Positions 8,220 through 15,999 of a DNA stretch of 23,977 nucleotides are shown one piece after another. The notes under the pieces were generated by a model. That model worked only from the letters and a program-made list of their open reading frames with translations, did not search any database and was not told the DNA's origin. This DNA is from CAYSZB01 sp964435475 (lineage in GTDB: Bacteria > Chloroflexota > Anaerolineae > Anaerolineales > Anaerolineaceae): positions 1-23,977 of the forward strand of contig CAYSZB010000036.1 of NCBI GenBank assembly GCA_964435475.1, read 5' to 3'. Made by a program: the position numbers and the translations under genes. How positions within the stretch are numbered: the first letter of the stretch is position 1; every line of letters starts with the position of its first letter.

Positions 8220-8889
8220 TAATTTCTCCATTTAGATGTGTTTTTGGGCTCGTGGGATGGTCTGCCAGTTCCTGCCAAACCTGCTTTACCGCCTGCATGG
8301 CAACCTGGTAGGAAAAACCCCGCCGCAGTAGAAAATTACCAAGCTTGGTGCGAAATGATTGCCAGTCCAGTGACTGGTAGCGTTCTGCTTTGCTTTGTGC
8401 TGCCTTGTATGCCAGTTCCTCTTCAGGAACGGTGACCTTTTCAAGAGCCTGATCAATGGTGGCATCTGGCAAACCCTTTTGGCGGAGTTCCATCTTGAGC
8501 AGCTTCGGTGAACGGGGTCGGAAGGTGTTGCGGTTGTCGATCCATTGCCCCGCAAAATCCAGGTCGTTCACATAGTTGCCTGCTTTACATTTTTCGATGG
8601 TTTCATCAATGATGGCTTCGGAAAAGCCCTTGGCAGCCAGGTTCTTCCTGATCTCGCTCTCAGAGCGTGCCCTGTAACTGAGAAAGTGCAGGGCTTGTTG
8701 ATAGGCGACCTCGTGATCGTCGGCATTGACCAGTTTATCGATCTCCACCTGCGTTAACTTGCGGCCGGGTTGTAACCAGGCAGCTGTGATGCGGGAGAGA
8801 CCAAAGGCAAACTCACCGTCCAGGTAAATATTGACCCGGTTGGGGTTTCTTTTTTGAGCCTTGATCGCTGTGACTTCCTTTTCCATCAT
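8212..8889 (-). CDS. recX: Regulatory protein RecX
   Basis: This is a 225-aa three-helix-repeat protein that in studied bacteria binds and restrains RecA filaments. The hallmark segments are visible: the ALHFLSYRARSESEIRKNL repeat start (66-84), KGFSE.IIDETIE (87-99), YVNDLDFA.QWI (106-117), RPRSP.LL..ELRQKGL (124-140), and a third repeat near 160-205 ending in LLRRGFSY. An open frame continues 35 codons upstream, but homology begins at the two adjacent ATGs (8889 and 8886). A GGA lies 8 nt before the first. recA is not in the window; the downstream partner is rny. A stem-loop lies just upstream in the leader (8901-8928). Confidence 0.92.
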   Translation of the reverse strand: MMEKEVTAIKAQKRNPNRVNIYLDGEFAFGLSRITAAWLQPGRKLTQVEIDKLVNADDHEVAYQQALHFLSYRARSESEIRKNLAAKGFSEAIIDETIEKCKAGNYVNDLDFAGQWIDNRNTFRPRSPKLLKMELRQKGLPDATIDQALEKVTVPEEELAYKAAQSKAERYQSLDWQSFRTKLGNFLLRRGFSYQVAMQAVKQVWQELADHPTSPKTHLNGEIND

Positions 8890-8900
8890 TAAACAAATCC

Positions 8901-8928
8901 AGCCATGGTCCATTCCGGAAGCATGGCT
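8901..8928 (-). promoter_or_regulatory. Stem-loop in the recX leader
   Basis: A 7-bp perfect stem AGCCATG/CATGGCT (8901-8907 with 8922-8928) encloses a loop that can form a further TCC/GGA mini-stem. In the recX mRNA it ends 11 nt before the start codon, right next to the GGA that would serve as SD. It could modulate recX/rny translation; this is inference. Confidence 0.35.
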
Positions 8929-9167
8929 GAAATACATCGATAAAAGGATGGAAAAAGCCACCTTGGTGCACTTTAAATGGCTAAACCAGACCATCCAGCA
9001 AGATATTCATTTGTCGGATCTCGAAGATCCAGGTGTAATTAACCCGCTTTGGATATTAAGTCAGTATACCTTCAATAAAAGAGTGGTTACTTCCACAACT
9101 CAATCTGCAAAATGATCTACAGTGCATACTTGCCTTATAAAATCCAATAATCTTCAAAACCCATCAT

Positions 9168-9187
9168 GCCGGCGCAAATTTGCCGGC
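9168..9187. repeat. Inverted repeat GCCGGC-8 nt-GCCGGC
   Basis: A 6-bp perfect GC stem (9168-9173 with 9182-9187) surrounds an AT-rich 8-nt loop. No T tract follows on either side, so it is not a standard terminator. The function is unknown. Confidence 0.5.
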
Positions 9188-9351
9188 GTCGATCAAAGTG
9201 TCAAATATCTTATTATCAAAAAGCCATGGTTCCTTGAACTACCAGGACACCATTAATATTCTAAACATAATTATACTAAAATCCTGGCAAGAATGCCATA
9301 GCAAAAGTCGCCCGGGGTGGTTATACCTGGCCTGATATGGCGCAATATCAT

Positions 9352-9359
9352 GCTAAAAT
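9352..9359 (+). promoter_or_regulatory. Extended -10 promoter element (TGCTAAAA, T at 9359)
   Basis: TG-n-TAAAAT (TG 9351-9352, hexamer 9354-9359) fits an extended -10. The expected start point, 7 nt after the hexamer, is the A of the ATG at 9366. This predicts a leaderless mRNA for the downstream operon. The -35 region is poor. Confidence 0.45.
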
Positions 9360-9365
9360 TGGGGC

Positions 9366-9812
9366 ATGAGAACTGACAAACCACTATCCACCCGGGAACC
9401 AATTTCACCGATACAACGCAGGCACAGACACCAGGCAGCATGGCAGATCTGGGTGCCGTTGGGGCTTTGCCTGTTATTGATCGTGGCTGGCGGGGTGCTT
9501 ATCACCTTGCCGTCGCTGCGGGGTGGGGCTTCCGTTCGACAGTTTGCTGATGTGTCGACCATTCTTTTGGTGCTGCCACTGCTGGCGATCCTCCTGGTAA
9601 GCCTGGCAGCCCTGGCGGCGTTGATCTACTTGATGGTCATGGTCAGCCAAAAACTGCCTTCTGTGGCGCAGAAAACGCAAATAATCAGTTCGAATATCAA
9701 CCAGCTGGCAAAAGGACTATCAACAGGAGCGGTGGAGCCGATCCTGCGCGGTCAACAAGGTATCGCCGGGATCACGCGGTTCTTTAAGATCCTGGCTGGA
9801 AAAGGAAAATGA
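9366..9812 (+). CDS. Small two-TM membrane protein of unknown function
   Basis: This is a 148-aa protein I cannot assign to a named family. It has a basic N-terminal cytosolic tail (1-26, with several Arg), two hydrophobic helices (about 27-49 and 64-93), and a C-terminal soluble part (97-148) with an amphipathic helix that ends in basic residues. There is no signal peptide or catalytic motif. It is first in a run with a second small membrane protein (9 nt gap), rnz and a methyltransferase gene. No SD precedes the ATG; an extended -10 lies 7 nt upstream, so a leaderless transcript is likely. The architecture loosely recalls DUF948/YtxH-type stress or envelope proteins, and the next gene supports this, but it is a weak guess. 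Confidence 0.75.
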   Translation: MRTDKPLSTREPISPIQRRHRHQAAWQIWVPLGLCLLLIVAGGVLITLPSLRGGASVRQFADVSTILLVLPLLAILLVSLAALAALIYLMVMVSQKLPSVAQKTQIISSNINQLAKGLSTGAVEPILRGQQGIAGITRFFKILAGKGK

Positions 9813-9821
9813 GGTAAAACG

Positions 9822-10019
9822 ATGCAAAAGAATTGGAAGATCACAACCATGATCATCGGGGTGGTCGGTGGCGCGCTGATGGGCGCTGGTACGGCATACC
9901 TTTTGATCAAACGCAATGAAAAAGAAAACACCACCCCCCGGCTGAATGCCAACCAGGGTATCCAGGTGGGCATGACCCTTTTGGGGCTCATCAAACAGAT
10001 CGTTGGTTTGGGCAGCTAG
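9822..10019 (+). CDS. YtxH-like small single-TM protein
   Basis: This is a 65-aa protein with one glycine-rich N-terminal TM helix (about 8-27, GVVGGALMGAGTAYLL), followed by a short charged stretch and a hydrophobic C-terminal helix (48-63). The glycine-rich helix followed by a lysine/glutamate segment resembles YtxH/gas-vesicle-like small membrane proteins, but it is very short and the match is only by pattern. GAGG at the preceding stop provides an SD about 8 nt before the ATG. It is probably co-expressed with the two-TM protein in front of it. Confidence 0.7.
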   Translation: MQKNWKITTMIIGVVGGALMGAGTAYLLIKRNEKENTTPRLNANQGIQVGMTLLGLIKQIVGLGS

Positions 10020-10049
10020 ACCTACCTGTTGCCATAAAGAAGTTTTATC

Positions 10050-10970
10050 TTGTTTGAGATCATTTTTTTGGGCACTTCTGCTTCCGCGCCGTCCATACGG
10101 CGCGGTCTGTCTGCATTGGTGGTCAAACATGATGAATACCGCTTCCTGGTCGACTGTGGCGAGGGCACCCAGCGTCAGATCCTGAAATCGGGGGTCGGGT
10201 TCAAGCGGCTGAACAAGATCCTGTTGACACATGGCCACCTGGACCACATATTAGGCCTGGCCGGGCTGATCTCAACCTACATGCGCTGGGAAGTGATCGA
10301 TGAAATTGAGATCTACGGCACACGCCACACGCTCGACAGGGTGGAAGACCTGGTTTTCAATGTTGTGCTGCGCGGCACGACCCCACCCATGCCGATCAAA
10401 CTGCTGGATATCAAACCCGGGTTGATCTTTGAAAGTGAGAAGTTCCAGGTGAGCGCCTTCCATGTCAACCACCGCGGGTCAGATTCACTGGGCTTTAAGT
10501 TCGAGGAGTACGGGCGGCGGCCGTTCCTGCCGGAAAAGGCGGAAGCACTGGCCATCCCACCCGGACCCTGGCGTAAGGACCTGGTGGCTGGCATGCCGAT
10601 CACGCTGCCGGATGGGCGGGTGATCCAACCTGATGAAGTGTTGGGGGAAGAGCGGCAGGGCACCAGCCTGGTCGTGGTGGGGGATACCGGCCGACCTCAG
10701 GACCTGCTGGAAGATGTGCGCAATGCGGATGGGCTGGTTATCGAGGCGACTTACCTGAAGGATGAGATCGAGCTGGCCAAAGATTTCGGGCATACCACGG
10801 CTGCCGAATCGGCGCAGCTTGCCAAAGATGCCGGCGTGAGACAACTTTTCCTGACACACATATCACGGCGCTATGGCGAGAAAGAAGTGCAGGAAGAAGC
10901 CCAGGCGGTCTTTGAAAATACGATTGTAGCCAGGGATTTTGACACCTATTTTGTTAAAAGAGAAGAATAA
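10050..10970 (+). CDS. rnz: Ribonuclease Z (tRNA 3' endonuclease)
   Basis: This is a 306-aa cytosolic zinc endonuclease that trims the 3' trailer of pre-tRNAs. The N-terminus FEIIFLGTSASAPS is typical of the family. The zinc ligands are H61-x-H63-x-D65-H66, H138/H141, D212 (GDTG), H248 (FGHTTA) and H270 (LTHIS). A PPGP-containing segment (170-181) corresponds to the substrate-binding loop region. The only start that fits the family N-terminus is TTG at 10050, with a weak GAAG SD 7 nt upstream. Weak initiation suggests low expression. It lies 30 nt after the small membrane gene and 29 nt before the methyltransferase gene. Confidence 0.93.
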   Translation: MFEIIFLGTSASAPSIRRGLSALVVKHDEYRFLVDCGEGTQRQILKSGVGFKRLNKILLTHGHLDHILGLAGLISTYMRWEVIDEIEIYGTRHTLDRVEDLVFNVVLRGTTPPMPIKLLDIKPGLIFESEKFQVSAFHVNHRGSDSLGFKFEEYGRRPFLPEKAEALAIPPGPWRKDLVAGMPITLPDGRVIQPDEVLGEERQGTSLVVVGDTGRPQDLLEDVRNADGLVIEATYLKDEIELAKDFGHTTAAESAQLAKDAGVRQLFLTHISRRYGEKEVQEEAQAVFENTIVARDFDTYFVKREE

Positions 10971-10999
10971 AGCGGCGCAATAATGACTGAGAGGTCAGG

Positions 11000-11887
11000 A
11001 TGACAAAGCGAAATTTGTGGCTGGAACTTGGGGACTGTGAGAAGTTGGTATCGGATGGGGCTACAGGCACCAACCTGCAACGCATGGGACTGCAGCAGGG
11101 CAAGACAGCGGAAGAGTGGGTTCTGGAGCGTCCGCAGGCCATCCTGGACCTGGAAAATCAATTCGTTGAGGCGGGATCGGATTTTATTTTAACCTGTACC
11201 TTCGGTGCCACACGCCTGCGCCTGGAAGCTTCGGGCATGGGTGACAGGGTGGTTGAGATCAACCGCCAGGCGGTCAAACTGGCCAGGCAGGCGATCGGTG
11301 AGCGAAATATTTGGCTGGCCGGCTCGATCGGGCCGACGGGCAGTATGATGCAGCCATTGGGTCCACTGAGCGCGGAAGATGCCCGGGCAACATTCAAAGA
11401 ACAGGCCGGGCTGCTGGCAGAGGCGGGGGTTGACATGTTGGTGATCGAGACCCAGTTTGATTTAAATGAAGCCAGGGCGGCGATCCTGGGGGTCAGGGAT
11501 GTGAGTAACCTGCCGCTGGTGGTGTCGTTCAGTTTTGACCGCGGCAAGCGCACCATGATGGGGGTCAGCGCGAAAGACCTGGTGGACCTGGGTGAAGAAA
11601 TGGACTTAAGTATCCTGGGGATCAATTGCGGGCGCAGCCTGGAGGACAACCTGGCAGTGCTGAAGGAGGTCAGAAGCCTGACCAACAAGGCGGTCTGGTT
11701 CAAACCGAATGCCGGCTTACCGCAAGTCAATGAAGAAGGACAGTCAGTCTATGATGTGACACCATCCATGATGGGCCAGGCTGCCAGTGAATGGATCAAG
11801 GCAGGGGCAGATATCATTGGCGGTTGTTGTGGGACGAGCCCGGAGCACTTAAGTAAAATCCATGAAGCAACCCTGAAATACAGGTAA
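11000..11887 (+). CDS. Homocysteine S-methyltransferase family protein
   Basis: This is a 295-aa TIM-barrel zinc enzyme. The zinc-thiolate ligands are C210 (INCGR) and C276-C277 (GGCCGTSPEH). The N-terminal DGATGTNLQ motif (19-27) and GSIGPTG (108-114) are also present. This corresponds to the homocysteine-binding domain of MetH or to stand-alone MmuM-type enzymes that transfer a methyl group to a thiol. Only the Hcy domain is present; no folate- or cobalamin-binding domain follows in the window. The methyl donor (S-methylmethionine, a corrinoid protein or other) is therefore undecided. GAGG (10991-10994) gives the SD for the ATG. It is the last gene before a probable terminator. Confidence 0.9.
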   Translation: MTKRNLWLELGDCEKLVSDGATGTNLQRMGLQQGKTAEEWVLERPQAILDLENQFVEAGSDFILTCTFGATRLRLEASGMGDRVVEINRQAVKLARQAIGERNIWLAGSIGPTGSMMQPLGPLSAEDARATFKEQAGLLAEAGVDMLVIETQFDLNEARAAILGVRDVSNLPLVVSFSFDRGKRTMMGVSAKDLVDLGEEMDLSILGINCGRSLEDNLAVLKEVRSLTNKAVWFKPNAGLPQVNEEGQSVYDVTPSMMGQAASEWIKAGADIIGGCCGTSPEHLSKIHEATLKYR

Positions 11888-11930
11888 GAATACTTTTTCC
11901 GCAGTGCGTTTTTTGTTTACCGGGCTGCTA

Positions 11931-11967
11931 AAAAGCCTGCAATGCTGCAAATTGCGGGGGTGCTTTT
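11931..11967 (+). terminator. Probable Rho-independent terminator
   Basis: AAAAGC (11931-11936) pairs with GCTTTT (11962-11967). CTGCAAT (11937-11943) pairs with ATTGCGG (11951-11957, one G-T pair). A GGGT bulge sits on the right side and the loop is 7 nt. The A-flanked stem ending in TTTT fits an intrinsic terminator. It lies between the methyltransferase gene and maf, right before the maf promoter. Confidence 0.55.
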
Positions 11968-11968
11968 A

Positions 11969-11977
11969 TGTTAGAAT
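11969..11977 (+). promoter_or_regulatory. Extended -10 promoter of maf (TGTTAGAAT)
   Basis: TG-n-TAGAAT (11969-11977) ends 9 nt before the maf ATG. No SD is present between it and the ATG, and transcription would start at about 11984-11987. This predicts a leaderless or near-leaderless mRNA. The terminator ends one base upstream of the element. Confidence 0.5.
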
Positions 11978-11986
11978 TCTCTTTCA

Positions 11987-12637
11987 ATGAACAAGGAAAA
12001 GTTGATCCTGGCGTCGAATTCACCACGCAGGAAAGAATTGATCGCACTTTTACAATTGCCCTTCACGGTCAACCCGGGAAACGTGGATGAGACTGTTGAA
12101 ATGGGAGAAAATGCGCAGGCGTATGTGTGCCGCCTGGCGCTGGCAAAGGCGCATGCCATCAAGGCAGCACAAGGGCAGGTGACCATCGCTGCGGATACCG
12201 TGGTGGTGGACCAGGGTGATATCCTGGGCAAGCCCGTGGACGCAGCGGATGCGACCCGCATGCTCAGGCAACTGCGCGGGCACACCCATAGCGTGATGAC
12301 TGCCATTACCCTGGTGGAGGGCAGCTGCGGACAGGTGCTGAGCGACCTGTGCGTCACGGATGTGCCGATGAGAAATTATAGCGATACCGAGATCGAAGCT
12401 TACGTTGCCAGCGGTGACCCGCTGGATAAAGCCGGGGCGTATGCCATCCAGCATGCAGGTTTCAAGCCGGTGGAAAACCTTCGCGGGTGTTATGCAAGCG
12501 TGATGGGACTGCCGCTGTGCCACATCACCAAAGGTCTGCAGGCGCTTGGCATCCAGGTGCCGGTCGATATTGCCCGGGCATGCCAGACAAAACTGGCGTA
12601 TGATTGCCCGGTGCATGCCGGCATCCTGTCAAATTAG
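11987..12637 (+). CDS. maf: Maf family nucleoside triphosphate pyrophosphatase
   Basis: This is a 216-aa cytosolic enzyme that hydrolyses dTTP/UTP or modified nucleotides to the monophosphate, a house-cleaning role. It shows the N-terminal SNSPRRKEL motif (10-18), AADT with D70, GKP (81-83) and DKAGAYAIQ (147-155). The YhdE-type DKAGAYAIQ motif favours dTTP/UTP. The C-terminal 15-20 residues past the usual end contain two cysteines and look lineage-specific. There is no SD; expression probably comes from the extended -10 just upstream. It is followed 24 nt later by the penicillin-binding protein gene, a maf and cell-envelope pairing that is common in bacteria. Confidence 0.93.
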   Translation: MNKEKLILASNSPRRKELIALLQLPFTVNPGNVDETVEMGENAQAYVCRLALAKAHAIKAAQGQVTIAADTVVVDQGDILGKPVDAADATRMLRQLRGHTHSVMTAITLVEGSCGQVLSDLCVTDVPMRNYSDTEIEAYVASGDPLDKAGAYAIQHAGFKPVENLRGCYASVMGLPLCHITKGLQALGIQVPVDIARACQTKLAYDCPVHAGILSN

Positions 12638-12661
12638 AAAGAAGAACCATAATCAATTAAT

Positions 12662-15009
12662 ATGCTTATGAAAAAGATATTTGTTTCACTCCTGGTCATC
12701 ATGCTGCTGGTTGGCTGTACGAACAACACAACCGGGCCAACGCCAACGGTTGAGGCAACCCTGCCCAGCCCATCGGTGCACCTGACCGCCACCCCGGACG
12801 CACAGGCAGCGGCGGAAGCCTACCTGGCAGCCTGGAAACTTGAGCAGTATGACGTAATGTACGAACAGCTCACGGCTTTGACCCGCGATGCGATCCCCCT
12901 GGAGGAGTTTGAGAAAAGCCACCGCCAGGCAGCGATCGCCATGACGCTTAAAGAGATGAATTACCAGATTCTTTCAAGTCTGGTCAATCCGAACAGTGCA
13001 CAGGTGAGTTACCGCATTTCCTACGATACCACCCTGTTGGGCGAGATCTCACGCGAAACCACCATGGGCATGGCACTCAATGATGGCATATGGAAGGTGC
13101 AGTGGGAAGCGGGCATGATCCTGCCCGAATTGAGCGGCGGGAATGTGCTGGAACTGAAATACAAGATCCCGGCCCGTGGCAACATCTACGACCAGGACGC
13201 CCATGCCCTGGTGGCGCAGGAAGATGCCGTCTCACTGGGCATTGTCCCCGCCTGGACCTATGATGGCATGGGCTATGCCATGTCCAAGGCCCTGGCGAAC
13301 CTGACCAACCGCCAGGCGGATGATATATTCAGGATGTTCGAGTATTCCCAGCCTGACTGGTACCTGCCGGTGGGCGAGATCACAGCAGAAGAAGCCGCCA
13401 AAAATGAAGTGTTGTTAAACAGTTTTGGCGGGGTGGTGATGTCACCATTCCGTTCACGCTATTACTACGAGGGCGGTATTGCTCCGCATGTCACCGGGTA
13501 TGTGCTTTCAATCCCCCTGGAAAGGCTCGAGGAATTCCAGCGGGATGGGTACCGCGGCGATGAAAAGGTCGGCGCGGATGGTCTGGAAATCTGGGGTGAG
13601 GATTACCTTTCCGGGGGGCATGGGGCATCTTTATATGTAAAGACACCCGAGGGCCAGATCGTGACGATGATCTCCACGGCTGAGGCAACCCCCGCCTATT
13701 CGATCTACACGACCATTGAAAGGGATTACCAGTTGAAACTGCAGCAGTCCCTGGGCAACTACCGTGGGGCGATCGTGGTGATGGAAGTGGAAACGGGCAG
13801 GGTGCTGGCCATGGTCTCCAACCCCGGGTATGACCCGAACCTCTTTGAACCGTCCAATTCCAACTATGCAATGCTGGGGGAANNNNNNNNNNNNNNNNNN
13901 NNNNNNNNNNNNNNNNNNNNNNNNNNNNNNNNNNNNNNNNNNNNNNNNNNNNNNNNNNNNNNNNNNNNNNNNNNNNNNNNNNGTATGACCCGAACCTCTT
14001 TGAACCGTCCAATTCCAACTATGCAATGCTGGGGGAATTGTTGAACGATACTGAACTGCCAATGTATAACCGGGCAGCCCAGGGTGTCTACCCGCTGGGG
14101 TCAGTGTTCAAGATCATCACCATGGCAACTGCGCTGGAAACCGGCGTGTTCAACAGTGGATCAAAATTTTACTGTGATTCTTTCTGGACTGAACTTGATG
14201 GTGTAACGCTGTACGACTGGACCTATGAGAAAGAACTGCCGCCATCCGGCACCCTGACCCTGCCGGAGGGGCTGATGCGCTCCTGCAACCCGTGGTTCTG
14301 GCATATTGGCTATGAACTATGGAACCAGGGCTATACCACATCGATCGCGGATGTGGCAAGAGGCTTTGGGTTGGGGCAGTATACCGGCATTGAGATCGAC
14401 GACGAGGATGGCAACCTGGAAACACCGCAGGCGATCAACGAAAACGTACAGCTGGCGATCGGGCAGGGTACCCTGCAGGTCTCCCCGCTGCAGGTGGCGC
14501 GATTCATCGCGGCGATCGCCAATGGCGGCACGCTGTATCGTCCCACCCTGGTGGACAGGATCGTACCGATCGACGGTGGGGATGCGGTCTATACCTTTGC
14601 CGCCGAAGAAGAAGGCAGCTTGCCGGTGACCGCTGAAAACCTGCAGATCATCGAAGATGCCATGATCAGCGTGATCGATGATGCCAAGGGGACAGCACAC
14701 CGCTACCTGGCAACCCTGCAGTTCCCCGTGGCGGGCAAGACAGGCACCGCGCAAAACCCGCTGGGCGATTCGCATGCCTGGTTTGCCGGCTATACCCTGC
14801 GCAACGATCCGGATAGGCCGGATATCGCCGTGGTGGTGATCCTTGAAAATGCCGGTGAGGGATCTGAGATGGCATCGCCAGTCTTCAGGCGGGCGGTTTC
14901 TCTGTATTTCTCCAACAATACCAATTACGGCTGGGTATTGCCCTGGGAAGCATCACCTTACGTGATCGCATCACCTGTTCCAGAGCAAACAGATGCACCA
15001 TCCGACTAA
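12662..15009 (+). CDS. Lipoprotein class B penicillin-binding protein with MecA_N-like domain (split by an N-run artefact)
   Basis: The frame appears broken at the N run, but deleting one 55-bp copy plus the 100 N (155 bases) restores one frame of 730 aa. It is a D,D-transpeptidase that cross-links peptidoglycan. The N-terminus is a lipoprotein signal with lipobox LVGC (C19, or C17 if the ATG at 12668 is used) instead of the usual TM anchor. An NTF2/MecA_N-like domain follows (about 45-150), then the dimerisation domain with ARGNIYD (171-177). The transpeptidase domain has, in merged numbering, SVFK (S429, K432), SCN (489-491) and KTG (641-643). All three active-site motifs are intact. This layout matches the MecA/PBP5fm subgroup, known for low beta-lactam affinity; resistance itself is not shown. 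SD signals are weak. It lies between maf and rsgA. Confidence 0.9.
13828..13882. repeat. 55-bp direct repeat, left copy at first gap
   Basis: It is identical over 55 bases to 13983-14037. The two copies abut the N run on both sides, so they are contig ends that overlap by one assembly k-mer, not a biological duplication. Confidence 0.97.
13883..13982. other. Assembly gap of 100 N (false gap)
   Basis: Exactly 100 N are placed between two copies of the same 55-bp sequence inside the PBP gene. Collapsing the overlap restores the reading frame exactly, so no sequence is actually missing. Confidence 0.97.
13983..14037. repeat. 55-bp direct repeat, right copy at first gap
   Basis: This is the second copy of 13828-13882; see that entry. 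Gene calls starting at 14026 are artefacts of this duplicated end. Confidence 0.97.
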
Positions 15010-15024
15010 AGACCCCACAGTAAT

Positions 15025-15990
15025 ATGAAGGAAACTCAAAAAGGACTGATCATCCGCGCCCAATCAGGGTTCTTCACAGTCCACCACGCGGCAGGCGACA
15101 TTGTATGCCGCCTGCGGGGCAAATTGAAGAAAGGTCGGGCAACGGAGGATGTCGCCGCGGTGGGGGATCGGGTGCATTTTTCTGATTCCGGGGACGGAAC
15201 AGGGGCAATCGAAGCCGTTGAACCCAGGCTAAAGGCGCTTTCGCGCCTGTCAAGCGGGGTGCATTACGCTTACCGTCAGATTCTGCTCGCCAACCCCGAC
15301 CAGGTGATGCTTGTCTTTGCCTGTGCCCGCCCCGAACCACACCTCAGGCTGCTGGACCGCTTCCTGGTCGTCCTGGAGAAGCAAGCCATCCCGGTGGTGA
15401 TCGTCGCCAACAAGGTGGACCTGGTGGGGGAAGATAAAGCCAGGCAAATGTTCGCCACCTATGAAAAACTGGGCTACCAGCTCATTTACACCTCCGCTCA
15501 CCAGCAGGTCGGCATCGACCAATTAAGAAAGCAGCTGGCAGGCAAGATAACTGCCATCACCGGTCCCTCGGGTGTGGGCAAGTCATCCCTGCTCAACGCC
15601 ATACAACCTCAACTGGGGTTGAAAGTGCGGGCAGTGAGCGAAGTGACCAACAAGGGCATGCACACCACCCAGGTCAGGGAGCTGTTCCCGTTGGAAGGCC
15701 AGGGATTTGTGGCGGATATGCCCGGGCTGCGCACGCTGGCCTTGTGGGATATTGAAGCAGAAGAACTGGACGGGTATTTCAGGGAGATGGCGCCGCTGGT
15801 CAGCCAGTGCCAGTTCAGTGACTGCTCCCACCAGCATGAGCCGGGATGTGCCATCCTGGCGGCGGTGGAGAACGGGCAGATCGACCGCGAACGGCATTTA
15901 TCCTACCTGCGGATGCGCTTTGGCGATGCACAGGGTTGGGGCGCGGAAGAAGCCCGCAATTTTGAAGACATGCCTGAAGATGAAGACTAG
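15025..15990 (+). CDS. rsgA: Small ribosomal subunit biogenesis GTPase RsgA
   Basis: This is a 321-aa cytosolic, circularly permuted GTPase that acts in late maturation of the 30S subunit. It has an N-terminal OB-fold domain (about 5-70), then G motifs in permuted order: G4 NKVD (129-132), G1 GPSGVGKSS (180-188), a G2-region KGMHTT (210-215) and G3 DMPG (231-234). The C-terminal zinc finger uses C262, C267, H269 (or H271) and C275. Length and order match the family. There is no clear SD before the ATG. It sits 15 nt after the PBP stop and 9 nt before the next gene, so it is probably part of the maf-PBP-rsgA-SBP unit. Confidence 0.95.
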   Translation: MKETQKGLIIRAQSGFFTVHHAAGDIVCRLRGKLKKGRATEDVAAVGDRVHFSDSGDGTGAIEAVEPRLKALSRLSSGVHYAYRQILLANPDQVMLVFACARPEPHLRLLDRFLVVLEKQAIPVVIVANKVDLVGEDKARQMFATYEKLGYQLIYTSAHQQVGIDQLRKQLAGKITAITGPSGVGKSSLLNAIQPQLGLKVRAVSEVTNKGMHTTQVRELFPLEGQGFVADMPGLRTLALWDIEAEELDGYFREMAPLVSQCQFSDCSHQHEPGCAILAAVENGQIDRERHLSYLRMRFGDAQGWGAEEARNFEDMPEDED

Positions 15991-15999
15991 GCTATCGTG

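Larger units (their letters stand above)
8890..9365. other. 476-bp AT-rich intergenic region between divergent recX and the 9366 operon
   Basis: No supportable gene was found. An 84-codon plus-strand frame (8861-9115) starts antisense inside recX, has no SD and resembles no family known to me. The stretch holds a stem-loop in the recX leader (8901-8928), a GCCGGC hairpin (9168-9187), a promoter-like pair TTGAAC (9234-9239) and TATTCT (9257-9262) with 17-bp spacing, a GATAT/ATATC inverted repeat (9334-9349) and an extended -10 next to the ATG at 9366. No tRNA-like cloverleaf was recognised. Confidence 0.5.

Noticed and set aside
8861..9115. 84-codon plus-strand frame in the recX upstream spacer
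   Set aside because: It starts antisense inside recX, has no SD, resembles no family known to me, and lies in an AT-rich stretch.
9168..9187. CRISPR repeat or transposon end at the GCCGGC inverted repeat
   Set aside because: There is a single copy, no spacer array and no flanking target-site duplication.
11890..11925. CGC-AGT-GCG hairpin followed by six T as terminator of the methyltransferase gene
   Set aside because: The stem is only 3 bp, and the longer stem at 11931-11967 is a better candidate.
13828..14037. Biological tandem duplication or insertion inside the PBP gene
   Set aside because: The repeat is exactly as long as at the second gap, touches the N run on both sides, and its removal restores the frame.
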